From: Corella eumyota
Taxonomy: Eukaryota; Chordata; Ascidiacea; Phlebobranchia; Corellidae
Assembly: GCA_963082875.1 (NCBI GenBank)
Contig: OY720100.1
Coordinates: 5,952,001-6,016,000 of the forward strand
Direction of reading: 5' to 3'
DNA length: 64,000 nucleotides
In this document: positions 36,739 to 49,640 of the stretch, in pieces
How positions within the stretch are numbered: position 1 is the stretch's first letter
How the letters are laid out: each line of letters starts with the position of its first letter
Notes under the pieces: model-generated
Databases searched by the model: none
Told to the model about the DNA's origin: nothing
Seen by the model: only the letters and a program-made list of their open reading frames with translations
Translations under genes and position numbers: made by a program

Positions 36739-39700
36739 TCAATCTGCTGCATTATCTTGGTAGCTGTTATCTTCTTCCCAAACAGGCAATATAAGGTCTT
36801 TAAACACAACTTTTTGATAGTTGTAAAAGTAATCCATGAGCTGATAACTTTTATTTGCGTCATTTATATATTCAGTTTTAAGGTGGTTTACAATGTGAAG
36901 GCCCAATCGTACAACATTTTTTATTGCAGTTTTGTACTTTTCAGCCTTGTTTCTTCGAAGAAAATGCCAAATAAATTTTAGAGATCTATGGATATCTTGA
37001 ACACCCAATAAGGCTATTTGGTAAGCTACTTGAATGACATTATCCAAGTTTAGTAAACAGTCATCAAGAAGACTACTTACTCTGTCAATTTTAGAATTGT
37101 CGTCAAATTCAAGAGCAGTTAATAAAAAAGATAGTGATTTTCCCTCATCTTTACCATTGCACAAACACTGAAAATTTTCCTCCAGAAGGTCAAGAAATAG
37201 ACTTACCGCTTTTTTGGAATCACACTGCTTTATATTACACGTTGCAAATAAAAAAGAATCTAAAAGCTCCATCAAGTTCTGATTATATTCATCTTCAGAA
37301 AACAGTACATTGCCATACTCTTTTAGGGCAGTAAATCCAATTTTAAATTGATCAAACGAAATATTTTCTATTAACCTTGATTTATCACGACCATAAGCTA
37401 TATGTAAATCAATTTTGGCTTGTAGACTTTCTGGATTAGTTTCGTTAAACTTTAACATTTTTTTAGCTTTTGCTAAGGTGCATACTGACAAATCTTTTCC
37501 ACAATATTTCTCCTGGTAATTCTTAACCGCTAAATTTAGTTGAATCATCGTTGAGTTTTCCATTGGAATTAAGTATAGCCCTTCTATTATGAAACTGTAT
37601 GCGTTTTTGCCTATAAAGCATTCATGTTTGGATCGAAGTTGCAAATCATTTATAAGAAGAAATATGTCTTTTCTGTTTGCATTTTTTCTGTTGTTAAATT
37701 TTTTAACAAAAGTTTTGTTGTCTAACAGAATTTCTAAAATATTAGAAATTTGTTGTGGGGACAAAAAAGATTGATCAACTATAGTTTTAAGAATTGACAT
37801 TTGATAATCGAAGTTAAACGAAAGTACATCATGTTTAAAAACATAGCTAAGTAACATAAACAGCTTTTTCACGTCTAAATTATGGTTTGCACAAATGCGA
37901 ATTAAGCTATTATATGTTGCTTTCGTAATAACAACTTTGGTATCTGTTGTGACAGCATCGTCATTAAGTTGGTTAACAAACAGGGAATTTTCCTTTTGGA
38001 CAATGATTTTGTTAAGAATGGTAAATAAAAACTTTTCGCTAAGGCGGTCAAATTTATGAGTGAGGCAACTAGAAAACGCTTGTAGAGCCTTATCTGGATT
38101 TCTATCAGCTTGGTAACACTCTCCCATTAAACAAAAAATTATATTTATAATTTTAGTTGAAGACTTGGCAAAAGAGTTATATGTGTCCTGAGAGTTTGTG
38201 TAAGCTTCTATGGCCTTTTTCCATTGACCTTTTTTTTGAAATTGTTTGCCTTGTATGTGATAAAGCTCTGCTTTCATGCGACTGAAGATAAGCGTTAAGT
38301 TTGGAATTGTATATTGCTCTCCTGGTTTAAGTTCAAGAATTTCAAGCATTCGAGTAACTAAATCAACGTCGTAAAAGTGTATGGAATACATACCATCCTT
38401 AACAATTTTCCAAATGGATTCGCAAAAAGTTGTTATATTTATGTCTTTGTTGCTAATAATTATTCTGAGGTCCTTTTTTAGCTTAAGAACAGTATGCAAT
38501 GTATCAATGCACATTGATAAGACTTTTGTAACATTATTTTTTGCTTTGTAGCACAAAATCATTCCGTGTTGAGATCTTAGATGATCAGATGGGCTGTTAT
38601 GATCACCATGATATAAAAATGACAAACTTGAAGCCTTTTGGTAAAGTTTTAACGCAGACATTAATTTTAGAGCATGTAATTCTGTATCAGCAGCTACAAA
38701 TATAAGCTCTATAGCTTCTGGAATGTGATGATTATTCTCACAATCTTTAATAAGATTTTTTAATAGGTTTGTAATTACCAAATTTTCATAAACACTTTCA
38801 GTTTTTTGGTTATTTAATTTGCCTAAAATTTTATTGGATTTAATTAACACTTCCTTGAGATGTTTCGTGTGACCAGCTTCGGATCGGATGAGATACATAG
38901 CTGTGTACAGTAGGATTTTAGCATTTAATTGCGATACTTCTTGTCGGCATTCTTGACTAGCAATATTTAAGGACTGGTATGTTTCATTTAAGTTACCATT
39001 TTTGTATTGACACTTAGCAATTCGAAAATGCAAGTCAGCTCTATTACAAAAATCATTATCCAACAAATTTTTAAAACACTGAATTGCCATGTCGTTGGAT
39101 TCAAATCGAGCTAAAATGTTTCCCTTGTTTAGTGTGTACATATTTTTATTAAATTGGCAATTTAGATTTGTGTTAATCGTTTTTTTTGATAACATTTGTT
39201 TAAGCCTTGTTTGAAATTCGATGCCAATTGAATACAGTCTCATAAGAGCTGATATGTCAAGCTTGTCACAGGAGCTATTTAAAGAATACACATCCCATTT
39301 TCCAGGCAAAGTTTCAAGTTGTTTCTCTGCCATGATGTATTTTTCCAAACGCATGTAATTTGCAATGGCTAGGGCAATTTCTAATTCATGAAAAGTAAAT
39401 TTGTCAATCTGGTTTTTGTCGAATAGACATCCCAAAATAAGAAAAGAAGATTGTTCATTAATGTCATAAAAAATACTTAAGGTTGGTAAAAGAAGGCTAA
39501 TTCCACGATATACATCACATTTAACATCTAACTGTTTTCCTCTGTGTAATTTACTGTAGTCAAACTTACTTATGATTGAATCCAAGTGGCTAAAAAAAAC
39601 ATAAGAACTTTTGCCAAATTGCTTGGTTATTTTTTGCCATGACAATTTTTTGAAACTTTCACTAACGATTGCATCTCCAGCTACAAAAGTAGTTTGCTGC

Positions 39701-42700
39701 AGAATTTCTGACAAGTGGTAACCTTCTTTTGTTGCAACAGCTGTGTCAAATAATTCAATCATTTCAGAGGGTGTTCTGATTAATTCTAGCATTTTAGAAT
39801 GGTTGTTAGTAGGCAGGCGACCCAATGGTGTTTTGGATGCATATGGAAAAAGACCATCAAATGATATTCCACGAGCAGTATACTTATCGTAAAACCAATT
39901 GCTGTCTTTATCCACACCGTTAAGAGTTGAAATAGCAGCAGCTGGGATAATTGTTTCTCCCAAACTTATAACCAACAAAAAAGCAAGTAAGGTATAATTT
40001 CTAAAGTATTCAAGAATCTGCTTTGATGATTTTTCTATGATAATAATACTTTCAAAGTCGGAGTAAGGAGTAACTTCGCATCTTGCCAACGACCCAAGTC
40101 CCATTAAGGCAAATTTACAAGGAGGTGGGCCCAGTATAGTTAAAGCAACAGACCATAGCTTATTCATAAAATCTTTGTAAGCTGTTGTAACTGTTTTCAG
40201 GTAAACTTTTATTGTTGTGTTAAACACTGTCTCCTTATCTTTGTCATTTTCTTCCTGTAACAGAAAAGGTTTTTTAAATGGGTTATGAATAGCTTGAAAA
40301 TCCTTTTTTAAGTCATTGCGAAGTCCTTGAAGATGATTCTTTAATTCCAAACTCTTTGCTGTAAGTGTTTGTTCAGCCTTTTTCCCAATAAATTTTGAAA
40401 CATCATGATAGAGATCGTGTAGATCAGTAACAATAACTATTTTACCATTTTTACCAATTCTTTGCAGAGCTGCGTTAAACAAGGTGGCAGATTTAATACA
40501 ATCAAATCGAGCATGCTTTTTGTTGCGTCGCTTGCTTGAAAATTTTCTTTGGTACAACTTTGCCATTTTGTGAATACTTCGGGCTGTTTCGACCGGGTTT
40601 AGTTCTATTCCATTTTCATCACATCTCTTTTTTAGTTCTTTTACTATGGTTTGTTCAATGCCTTAACAAATAAAATATGAAGTAACCAAAAATGAAAAAA
40701 AAACTATTTTTTGTAACCATTTTACAGAACTAAGTTTACTAAAACTATGGCGTAAAAGCCATAAATTTTGTTGCTACCTATGTCCTTAAAAGGTTTGTCC
40801 TTAATTTCATGTATTACTTTAAAAAAAGGTGGAGTGAAAAATTAATTTTAAATATTATCGTTTCAACTTTTAAAAAACCAAATTCAAAAACATTTTGGAC
40901 ACAACAGTTACCTACTATTTTTACTTACTATTGTATTTTTCCAAGGACATATTTTTCTCATACTGGTGTAGTGATATTATTGGTACGCTAGGCCTTACTA
41001 TGGAATCAACATACCCAAATTCTGTCTCCAAATCAAAATACAAAAAATCCTCTTGGTCATAGTTAAATTTTGAACCTTTAAACAATTGGGTTGAAATTGT
41101 TTTTTTTTAATATGGCTACAAGTTTGTATAAATCTTTGAAAAGAGATGATTGGGCTAATATTTTATTTAAAATTAACTAGATGATGATATAATGTCTATG
41201 TAAAATCAATTTAGTGTCTTAAATATGTGTTGTTGACTTACCTTGATATTCTGAGTATTTGAGGATACCAGGCAAAGAAGTATTTGGTGCTTGGTCATCT
41301 GTGAAATATAAAGCCAAGTTATAATTAAATTATATTTTCTAATTTTATTTTATTTCAATAAAAAACTGTTTTCGACACAAACAAATTTTAGTTAACAATC
41401 AAAATATGATTTTGTTTGATTTCTTTATATTTTGTAGTTATAAGTTTTTAACTTGGTTTATAAAGAGTAAACATCAGATTTTTATTTTCACTCTTGTGCG
41501 CTTGCTTCTCTTACCTTCTAAGTAAATTTCACACTCCGGCGTTAAGTAGGAAGGTTCGGGCACTGTTGATCTTGTAAAATTTTGATCTACATAAACCAAT
41601 TACAGAAATAATTAAAACAACACTTTAATTTTGTGTTTTTTCAATAATTAAACATTTTTTGTTTGTTTTAGTAAAGTTCTTATACATCAGTTTTATATAA
41701 TTTATTATAGTGAATGTGTAAACGGTTGCCAGAAGCTTCGGCCGTGAGAAGCTTCGGCCAGAAGGTTCGGCCTGCAAAAAACGCGGGGGGTCGGTGACGA
41801 AATTGCCGCGTAAAATGTCAGTTTAAGACCATATTTTACCGATATTCAAAATAAAATTTGACAAAAAGTATAATACATAAAAAAAATTTAACAAGTTGTT
41901 ACTTTAAATATATATGTTAGTTTTTAGAATATTTATTTTTTTTTAAATTTTTGTTCCAAAATTGTATTTTTAAAACGGATTAAAGACGGGCGCTTATGGC
42001 CGCAATAATTTTTCATCTAACTGCGGGAAGTCCACGACGTAAAGCCCGCGTTTGATATTAACTTAAGACCGTATTTTATCGAAATTCAAAATAAAATTTG
42101 ACAAAAAGTATAATATATAAAAAAAATTTAATTGGTTGTAATGTTAATGACATACATTAGTTTTTAGAATATTTATTTTTTTTTAAATTTATGTTTCAAA
42201 AACTAATTTTAAAACGGATTAAAGACAAGTGCTTTAGGCCTTCAAAATTTTACCACGAATCGCTCTCGGCCTGCGAAATTTTTTATTAAACTGCGGGGAG
42301 TCTGCATCGTAAAGCCCGCGTATACCTTTAATGCAAGACCATATTTTACCAATATTCAAAATGAAATTTGGCAAAAAGTACAATAGTTGAAAATGTTTTA
42401 ACCTGTTGTTAAGATAAATATATATGATAATTTTTGGAATATTTATTTTTTTTTAAATTTTGTTCTCGAAAACGTAATTTTGAAACGCATTAAAGACGGA
42501 CGCTTTTGAGGTCAAAATTTCGAGCTAGCGTACATCCAATTGATTTTAAACTTATATTATCAGGTTATTAGTTTAGGTTATTAGTTTTCAACATGTAAAA
42601 ATTGTTTTTAATAAATCAAATTTTGGTATTTGTAAATTAGATTTTATTTTTTTTAATAATTTTAAGTTTTAGGTTTTTTTAAAACAAATTTGTTTTTTTG

Positions 42701-45700
42701 CAAATAAAAGTTTGTTTATTGTTAAGTAATTCAATTTTTTTTTAATTAAATTTTGGTTTATGTAAAACAAATTTAGGATTTTTTGTTTGTTTTTAGTTTT
42801 AATGGTTTAAGAGTTTTCAGTTTGCTATTTGGCACCAAATTTAAAAAGTAAAGCTGGTATAAGCTGAATTTTTAGTCTATTTTAAATTATAAACTGAAGT
42901 TTAAAACTAGTGGTTATTAATAAATTAAAGTTTATAGCTGGTGTTAATTAATAAACTAAAGATTAAATCTGGGGGTAAATGATAAACTAAAATTTGAATC
43001 CGGGGGTAAATAATGAATTGTATTTTGAATTTGGGGCTGTTAATTGAAAAAACTTGGGATTTGATAACATTTTTTATGTTGTTGGGGCTAAATAATAAAC
43101 AAAAGTTTTAAACTGGGGGTAATTAATAAACAATAGTTTGAATCCGGGGGTTAATATTGCTTTGTATTTTAAATCTGGGATTGTATATTAAATAAACTTG
43201 GATTTTTTTATATGGTGGATTTGGTACAAAAAATAAAGTTTATCTTTTAAATAATTGTTTTAAAGCAATTTCCCCTTTTTCCTAAAATTTTATGCTTATG
43301 TGTTTGTTAAGGTTTTTTTTATTTTTTAGAAATGCGTTTTATTTCAGTAAGATTGAAATTATAATTAAACTTTTCCGTGATTTCGTTTTAAATATTGATA
43401 ATATAAGTTTAAAATCAATGGGATGTACGTAAGCATGAATTTTTTTCCTCAAAAGCGTCCGTCTTTAATCCGGTTCAAAATTACGTTTTCGAAAAAAATT
43501 AAAAAAAAAAATAAATATTCCAAAAATTATCATATATATTTATCTTAACAACAGGTAAAAACTTTTTTAACTATTGTACTTTTTGCCAAATTTCATTTTG
43601 AATATTGGTAAAATATGGTCTTGAATTAAAGGTGGACGCGTGCTTTACGTTGCATACTCCCCGCAGTTTAATGAAAAATTTCGCAGGCCGAGAGCGATTC
43701 GTCGTAAAATTTTGAAGGCCTAAAGCACTTGTCTTTAATCCGTTTTAAAATTAGTTTTTGAAACATAAATCTTAAAAAAAATAAATATTCTAAAAACTAA
43801 CGTATGTCATTAACGTTACAACCAATTAAAAATTTTTTATATATTATACTTTTTGTCAAATTTTATTTTGAATTTCGATAAAATACGGTCTTACGTTAAT
43901 ATCAAACGCGGGCTTTACGTCGTGGACTTCCCGCAGTTAGATGAAAAATTATGCAGGCCATAAGCGCCCGTCTTTAATCCGTTTTAAAAATACAATTTTG
44001 GAACAAAATTTTAAAAAAAAATAAATATTCTAAAAACTAACATATATATTTAAAGTAACAACTTTTTAAATTTTTTTTATGTATTATACTTTTTGTCAAA
44101 TTTTATTTTGAATATCGGTAAAATATGGTCTTAAACTGACATTTTACGCGGCAATTTCGTCATCGACCCCCCGCGTTTTTTGCAGGCCGAACCTTCTGGC
44201 CGAAGCTTCTCACGGCCGAAGCTTCTGGTCCCCTGTGTAAACTATTAATTTGCTTGGGTAAAAAATACTAAATATAATACACAAGAGCCCACTATTTTTA
44301 CCTTGAAATTGAGGTGAACTAAATGGATAATAAGGTAAAGTGTCAGGTGATGAAAAATCTGCAAGAAAAGAACTTAATGTCAAACCACTGCTATTTATCA
44401 GAGTAATGCTTCAAACAAACCATAATTGTTATATTTGATATTATTAAATTGCTGTTAGGTGTTATTTATTTATAATTTTTATTTAAACATAAAACACAAT
44501 ATACAATATTTTTAGAGTGTGAAGAGCCTACACAAAAATAGAGTATCTAGTTATGAATGCCAGACACTTCGGCCCCCGGACACTTCGGCCAAAATTTTTT
44601 TTTCAAAACAGCGGGGATTTGGCATTTTAATTACCGCGATAAATTTTATTTTCGCGTAGTTAAATACAGTTTTTTTGACAGTATTTGAAACAAAATAAGC
44701 AGTAAATTAATATTTTTTTTAATATTAATGTGCAAGAACATGTTATCTTTCTTTTGCCGTGTCAATTTTTTAATTTTACAGACTAAAACCTATAAAAACC
44801 TATTTTGAAAGCGCGCGCTTTTAGGTGACACAAGACGATGCATTATGATATCACGTGTTTTGCGAAATAGGGCCGTCTTTCTAAACGATATTTGAAGAAA
44901 ATAGATCATTAATTAATCATTTTTTACACTGAGGAATGTGCATAAATATGTTATTAGTTATTGCCCGTGTTAATGTATATAAATTTATATACTAAAACAC
45001 AAAGAATAAAACGTTTAAAGAGTTGCCAAAAGATTTGTCCTGCAAAAAAACGGCGGGGAGTCGGCGATGAAATTCCCGTGTATAAAGTCAGCGTAAGGCC
45101 ATATTTTACCGATATTTAAAATAAAATTTTGCATAAAGTACAGTATATATAAAAATTTTTATTGGTTGTTACGTTAATGACATATGTTGGTTTTTATGAA
45201 TATTTATTTTTTTAAAGATTTTTGTTTTAAAAACCTTTTTTTAAAACGAAAGAAAGATGGGTGCTTTTGGCCTGCAAAATTTTATGACAAACATATGTCA
45301 TTAACGTAACAACCAATAAAAACTTTTACATATACTGTACTTTATGCAAAATTTTATTTTGAATATCGGTAAAATATGGTCTTACGCCGACTTTATACAC
45401 GGGAATTTCATCGTCGACTCCCTGCCGTTTTTTTGCAGGACAAATCTTTTGCCAACTCTTGAAACGTTTTATTCTTTGTGTTTTAGTATATAAATTTATA
45501 TACATTAACATGGGCAATAACTCATAACATATTTATGCACATTCCTCAGTGTAAAAAATGATTAAATAATGATCTATTTTCTTCAAATATCGTTTAGAAA
45601 TACGGCCCTATTTCGCAAAACACGTGATATCATAATGCATCATCGTCTTGTGTCACCTAAAAGCGCGCGCTTTCAAAATAAGTTTTTATAGGTTTTAGTT

Positions 45701-47304
45701 TGTAAAATTAAAAAATTGACACGGGAAAAGAAAGATAACATATTTATGCATAATCCTCAGTGTAAAAAATAAAAAATTAACGCTCTATTTTCTTCAAATA
45801 TTGTTTGGAAAGGCGGCACTATTTAGCAAAATACGAGATATCATTATGCATTGTCTTCCGTCACCTAAAAGCGCGCGCTTTCAAAATAAGTTTTTTATAG
45901 GTTTTAGTTTGTAAAATTAAAAAATTGACACGGCAAAAGAAAGATAACATGTTCTTGCACATTAATATTAAAAAAAATATTAATTTACCGCTTATTTTGT
46001 TTCAAATACTGTCTAAAATACTGTATATATATTTACGCGAAAATAAAATTTATCGCGGTAATTAAAATGCAAAATCCCCGCTGTTTTGAAAAAAAAAATT
46101 TGGCCGAAGTGTCCGGGGGCCGAAGTGTCTGGTTACCTCTAGTTATAGCCTTAGTTGTCGCGCAAATACGTTAATTTTTATTCAAGAAACTTTAAAAATA
46201 CCCAAAATTTTAATTTCCTTAGCAGCTTTAACTTTATAGTCTAGATTTCGAAAGTTGTATTATTGAAAATGTGCAAACAGTCCTACTTTATATTAAACTT
46301 TAAAAAAATATGCATTAAAAATGTTTTTAATAATACAATTATCATATTTGGCACGTTAAAACCTTTGCAGGTGGCCAATAACTTGATTTTTTTTTAGTTA
46401 AATAAAGTGCGATGATGGTTAACATTGGCTTATATATATACTTTTTGCTATAATCTTTACATGATATCTTTTGTTATGTTAAATATTAGCATAGTTAATA
46501 TTTTTTTATTATTTTTACCAATTTTTTTTTATATTTAAATTCACATTTATTAAAAACAACTTTTCGTTAAAGAAAATTACTTTTTATTTAAATTTTGTAA
46601 CTGTTTTTTTTTTGTTTATTTATTCAAGCACACGCCTGTTGTTTATACTTTCATATGGCATATAGACTTCGCAGTCGGGACTTCGAAAAATGTGATTGAT
46701 CGGAGGTTTGGGCATTGTGTTTGTTAAATTTTGAGCTAAATAGAAAAAAATACAAAATTGTTCCCTACTTGTATAGGAAATTTAAAATTACCCTGGTACA
46801 AAGAAAGGATTAATTAAATTTGTGAATTTCAATTAAGAAGTTGAATTAAACTTGCTTTCTTTGCCATTAACGAAACCTTTTTAGCATTGTGCGCCGGTAA
46901 ACACTATACTCCAACAAAGCGTAAATAATTTATCGACAAAGCGTCTATAATTTAATTTGTCGCTTTGTATTTGACTTTTTTATTTTGTTAAAACATTTAT
47001 AACACTAGCAATTACAAATATTTGGCTTTAGCTATATTCTAATATTTTCTATATTGTTATTACGCAATGTTGACTGGGTCTTGTTTGTATAAATATTAGA
47101 TTAAAAAAAAGTTTACACGACACGATAAAATAATTTTATAGGGTACCACACTCCTTTTTTTGTCAAAGCTAAACCATATAATAAATTAGTAAACAATATT
47201 TTTATTTAACATTATTTACCTGGATTGCGTTGCAAATCTCGACTGGGTTCAATTGGATCAATTTCCAAATACGAATTTTCGTCTATATCTTCATACCCCT
47301 CCAT
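36739..47304 (-). CDS. Gene C: intact nucleotidyltransferase-TPR paralogue
   Basis: Six exons: 47304-47220, 46735-46649, 44358-44302, 41586-41515, 41298-41242, 40661-36739; total 4,281 bases (1,426 residues). The last exon carries the whole enzyme and repeat region. It contains GLGSLARCEVTPYSDFE, a DUF294_C-like segment (LDVKCDVYRGISLLLP, LEIALAIANYMRLEKY) and TPR-like helices (ADLHFRIAKCQYKNGNLNE). The phase-1 entry to the big exon and the CDENGIE...NP phrase match gene B. The five upstream exons encode a Pro/Ser/acidic leader not present in B; exons 2-5 are all multiples of three and start in the same phase. C ends after a helix matching the end of the large exon of A and lacks the three 3' exons and acidic tail. 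Introns 2 and 3 each hold an inverted-repeat transposon. The exon 2 donor (GTATAA) is the least certain boundary. Function is unknown. Confidence 0.85.
41724..44233. mobile_element. Non-autonomous DNA transposon with terminal inverted repeats of about 850 bases
   Basis: Lies in intron 3 of gene C. A 9-base target-site duplication TGTGTAAAC flanks it (41,715-41,723 and 44,234-44,242). Termini are GGTTGCCAGAAGCTTCGGCC and, inverted, GGGGACCAGAAGCTTCGGCC. Arms are about 41,724-42,580 and 43,395-44,233. Each arm opens with three GCTTCGGCC-like motifs and contains three diverged tandem units of about 240 bases (phrases TTTTACCGATATTCAAAATA and ACGGATTAAAGAC recur). The centre (about 42,880-43,200) is a degenerate minisatellite of GGGGGTAAATAATAAACT-like units. 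No transposase is encoded. The 9-base duplication and long arms recall Mutator-like elements; class is inference. Confidence 0.88.
44555..46137. mobile_element. Second, related palindromic DNA transposon
   Basis: Lies in intron 2 of gene C. A 9-base target duplication TCTAGTTAT is seen at 44,546-44,554 and 46,138-46,146. Termini are GAATGCCAGACACTTCGGCC and, inverted, GGTAACCAGACACTTCGGCC, matching the first element in the CCAGA...CTTCGGCC core. Almost the whole element is an inverted repeat with a small centre near 45,240-45,290. The inner part (about 45,019-45,460) begins GAGTTGCCAAAAGATTTGTC and carries the GGGAGTCGGCGATGAAATTC and TTTTACCGATAT phrases of the first element, as if one family member sits inside another. 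The right arm has an extra internal duplication around 45,700-45,900. No transposase is encoded. Confidence 0.87.
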
Positions 47305-49079
47305 GAAGTAATATTGAAAGTTTAAATACTTTTTAAATTGTTTTAAATAAAACAAATACGGTTTTAATAAGCTTCAAAATCTGCACTAAAAGAGCATTCA
47401 AAAATCTTAGCTATCATTTTTAATTTTCTTTGAAATGCAATTAATTAAATAATATTCAAACCTTAAATTCCATTTAAGTACCAACTCTTAACTTTCCATA
47501 AATTTAAATACAACTTTAAAAATTGTATCTTGATACTTAGTTTTATATTTACTTTGCTAGGTTTTTGTTTGCTTAACAAAGCCTTATTTTATTTAACGAC
47601 AAGCGTGTTTTCAGACTTGATTTATCTGCGTAGGTTACGCCTATTAGTTTGTGTAACGGGCCGTGTACCCAACCCTACAGTTTTAAAATTACCCATTTTA
47701 AACTTGCGGGAATTTTTTTTATTCCGAAAAATCACATGTCTAATGATAAAAAGGCAAAAATTTGCAATATGCATACAATATATTGGTGATTATAGATAAC
47801 CATAATTCATAAATTTAATATTAAAAACGAAGGAACCTTCTGTTTAATCTAAGTAACTGTACTACCCGCTTAAACAATGCTAAAATTAAACCACAAAAAT
47901 ACTTTAGCAGATGTAGGGAATTGGGTCAGGTGGGTGACAGAAAGGTCCAGCAATGTATTAAAATACTTAAATATATTCCTAGGTAAAAACTTATTCAAAT
48001 AGAATTTTGGCTAACATACTTTATTGGTAACAATATATACAAAAACGGGGGGCGATAATATTACAATATTACAGTACGCTAAATCATTTCTAAACTAACA
48101 TCATTATCATATAAAATGCACTACTCCTTTCTCCACAATCACAATTATCAAAAAATACAACACACTCACAACTTCGCCTTCCACGTAAAGCGACATCTTA
48201 ATCAAATGGTACATAATAGACACAAACTAAATTATTCTGCGATGCGAAAATAAATAATATACTGGGTTAAATAATACAAAACTACATTACATGGCTGTAC
48301 GTTTCACTGTCAATTAAAAATGGATGGTAATTCAAGACTTGTATGTCTTTTTTTTATTACAACAGTAAAAGTAAACTTTTATTACAACAGTAAACCTATA
48401 CGACTTAGTCTAAAGTAAACTACTTCAATCTGTATACAGATACCTATAGGTATAAGGCATACGCGCTATAGTTATAAATTTCTTCGCTTTAATATTTTTA
48501 ACAAAAATTTAACGAGTTTTTTAGCCAACACAAAAAATGACAAATTTATATCCAAGGTATCTAGGTTTAGGCATAAAACTAAAATAAAATGAAAAAAATA
48601 GTACTAGGCACAAGGAAATATGCATGCGTTAATTGAAATGTTAACATTACTCCTTATATGCACATTTAAAAGTAACCATAACAAATCATATATGTGCATT
48701 TAAAAGTAACCATAACAAATCATTATTGTACGACTATAACAATACACTTTCCTAAATAAATAAAAAAATATTATGTTAAGTATAGAAATGAAAAAAGTAT
48801 GTTTACGTTAGTTTGAAGGAAACATTTTAAAAAGAGCATTGTGTTTTATTTAATATTAGGTTTGTTTTGAAAATTAAAATTTTTTTTTCAATTTTCTAAA
48901 AAACTTTTGACTGCCTGAAATTTTTTATCTTATATGAAACAAATGTAAAAATCACAAAACATTTAAAAAGGTGTTTTGTTGTTGCAATATTTCCCAACTT
49001 TAAACGATTTACATTGTCGACATGTATTATATTCTTTTATATGTGCTGTCGTTAAGGGGACTTTCCGCACGAACGCCCT
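47305..49079. other. Gap upstream of gene C
   Basis: Gene C promoter region plus AT-rich sequence. A unit of about 33 bases (GTGCATTTAAAAGTAACCAT plus AACAAATCATA) is repeated twice at about 48,657-48,724. No coding sequence is recognised. Confidence 0.4.
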
Positions 49080-49640
49080 TTTCCGGTTCTGGTGATAACT
49101 CTTCTTGATCATTCTTCCATGCAGTAAAAATAAGGATATTAAACGCAACTCTTTAGTAATTCCAAAAGTAATCTGATAGTTGGTCACATTCTCTAATTTT
49201 CGCATAAACTTCGTTGTCGATACACAAGTGAATTTGAATTTTAAAAGAAAAACGAACAACATTTTTTACTAAAATTTCGTTTTCTATTTTTTTGCTATTA
49301 TCAAGTAAATGCCATACTAGTTTAAGGAAGTTGTGTATACATTCTGTTCCCTGGTTTTGTAATCGAAAGGCGACTTGTATAAAATTGTTAGGGTCAAGTA
49401 AGCAGTTATGAGGAATTTTACCTATTTTATCTAAATCGGGTTAATTTTTTGGATTAGTAAAAAGAAAGGCTAACAATATTCCTTTATCGTTGGTTAATAT
49501 TTCGCAATGTTTTGCAAGAATGTCAATAAATAGGGTAATAGTTTTTCTTGAACCGTAATGTTTTATATTGTTTAGTAAAAAAAACAAAAAATCCAGAAGA
49601 TCTATAAATAAAAGGTTTGAATAAGTTTATAAAATTTTTT
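49080..49640 (-). pseudogene. Gene fragment D: decayed 3' piece of the nucleotidyltransferase-TPR family
   Basis: Minus-strand translation across the segment gives pieces that align in order with the end of gene C: FIDILAKHCEIL with FLDLLEENFQCL, DKIGKIPHNCLLDPNNFIQ with DRVSSLLDDCLLNLDNVIQ, FLKLVWHLL with SLKFIWHFL and KNVVRFSF with KNVVRLGL. At least one stop near 49,440 and another in the last codons interrupt it, and no N-terminal part was found beside it. It is the fourth locus of this family in the window and closest to gene C, 1.8 kb from the C start on the same strand. Confidence 0.75.

Noticed and set aside
45326-45517. 63-codon minus-strand frame
   Set aside because: Lies wholly inside the palindromic transposon and only reads its inverted-repeat sequence.
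47530-47799. 89-codon plus-strand frame upstream of gene C
   Set aside because: No recognisable domain, low-complexity ends and no splice partners.
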